The position numbers and the translations under genes are program-made. From Brevundimonas subvibrioides ATCC 15264 (GTDB taxonomy: Bacteria; Pseudomonadota; Alphaproteobacteria; Caulobacterales; Caulobacteraceae): a stretch of 64,000 nucleotides of DNA. Where the stretch lies: assembly GCF_000144605.1 (NCBI RefSeq), contig NC_014375.1, forward strand, positions 310,001 through 374,000, written 5' to 3'. The notes under the pieces are model-generated. The model did not search any database, was not told where the DNA came from, and saw nothing but the letters and a program-made list of their open reading frames with translations. Position 1 is the first letter of the stretch. Every line of letters starts with the position of its first letter. This document shows positions 63,895-64,000 of this stretch, piece by piece.

Positions 63895-64000
63895 ATGGCG
63901 CGTGATTATTACGAGGTGCTGTCGGTCGAGCGGACCATCGACGCCGCCGGCCTGAAGTCGGCCTATCGCAAGCTGGCGATGGAGCACCATCCCGACCGGA
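63895..64000 (+). CDS. dnaJ: Co-chaperone DnaJ, 5' part (runs off window)
   Basis: Only the first 35 codons are visible: [19 protein letters not shown], then [12 protein letters not shown], the J-domain with its HPD motif that stimulates the DnaK ATPase. It starts 162 bases after dnaK on the same strand. The rest lies beyond the window edge. Confidence 0.93.
   Translation, partial: MARDYYEVLSVERTIDAAGLKSAYRKLAMEHHPDR

Overview
The window is a gene-dense, high-GC stretch of chromosome from an alphaproteobacterium of the order Caulobacterales; Brevundimonas is the best guess. The evidence is gene content and order. hemE diverges from the DUF299/ppsR gene across a 0.5-kb gap that carries a perfect CtrA box (TTAA-N7-TTAA), which is the layout of the Caulobacter origin Cori. 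The mnmE-mnmG-rsmG-parA-parB block follows with several parS sites, then leuS-lptE-holA, a DUF3576 lipoprotein, NtrZ, a CenR-like response regulator, and dnaK-dnaJ. A GdhZ-type NAD-glutamate dehydrogenase is also present. No insertion sequence, prophage, CRISPR array, tRNA or rRNA was seen. All recognised genes look intact except the two cut by the window edges (nadE and dnaJ).

Left part (1-21 kb): 3' end of NAD synthetase, a secreted amidohydrolase, a PhnA-domain protein, an alpha/beta hydrolase, and a lipid A/LPS precursor cluster (GmhB-like phosphatase divergent from gnnB-gnnA, which would make 2,3-diaminoglucose for lipid A). Then come succinate-semialdehyde dehydrogenase, an MHYT-PAS-HWE histidine kinase, MaoC hydratase with threonine dehydratase, glycerol kinase with an aminoglycoside-phosphotransferase-like protein, ribosomal proteins L20 and L35, an MFS exporter, a cytosolic hybrid kinase and an S9 peptidase. 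Middle left (20-40 kb): infC with an ATT start, a GT9 glycosyltransferase, a hydrolase, an Nfu protein, a universal stress protein overlapping the 1624-residue glutamate dehydrogenase, an outer-membrane barrel, an AI-2E permease, a HerA-like ATPase, a BLUF photosensor, mltA-Tim44, secB, and the tightly overlapped ppsR-maf-aroE-coaE-dnaQ operon.

Origin and right part (40-64 kb): predicted Cori at 40034-40539, then hemE-hemH-hemJ (late haem synthesis), rho, qor, a DUF6489 protein, mnmE-mnmG-rsmG-parA-parB, and a small basic protein. holA/lptE/leuS, the DUF3576 lipoprotein, ntrZ, thiE-like, yggS, cenR, ubiH-like, a small secreted protein and dnaK-dnaJ follow. Two perfect and two near-perfect parS sites lie at 45.4-50.2 kb, beginning about 5 kb from the origin, as expected for a ParABS partition locus. 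Genes flanking the origin run outward from it on both sides.

The least explained feature is a pair of about 215-bp elements (2981-3197 and 33125-33336). They share ordered conserved blocks separated by unconserved linkers, lie in the same orientation, and both sit in gaps between converging genes. I do not recognise the element. Other points of interest are two different imperfect inverted-repeat elements, unusual start codons (infC ATT, parB TTG, a strong Shine-Dalgarno before a GTG upstream of the usual hemE start), and a divergent pair that shares one CATG for both start codons.
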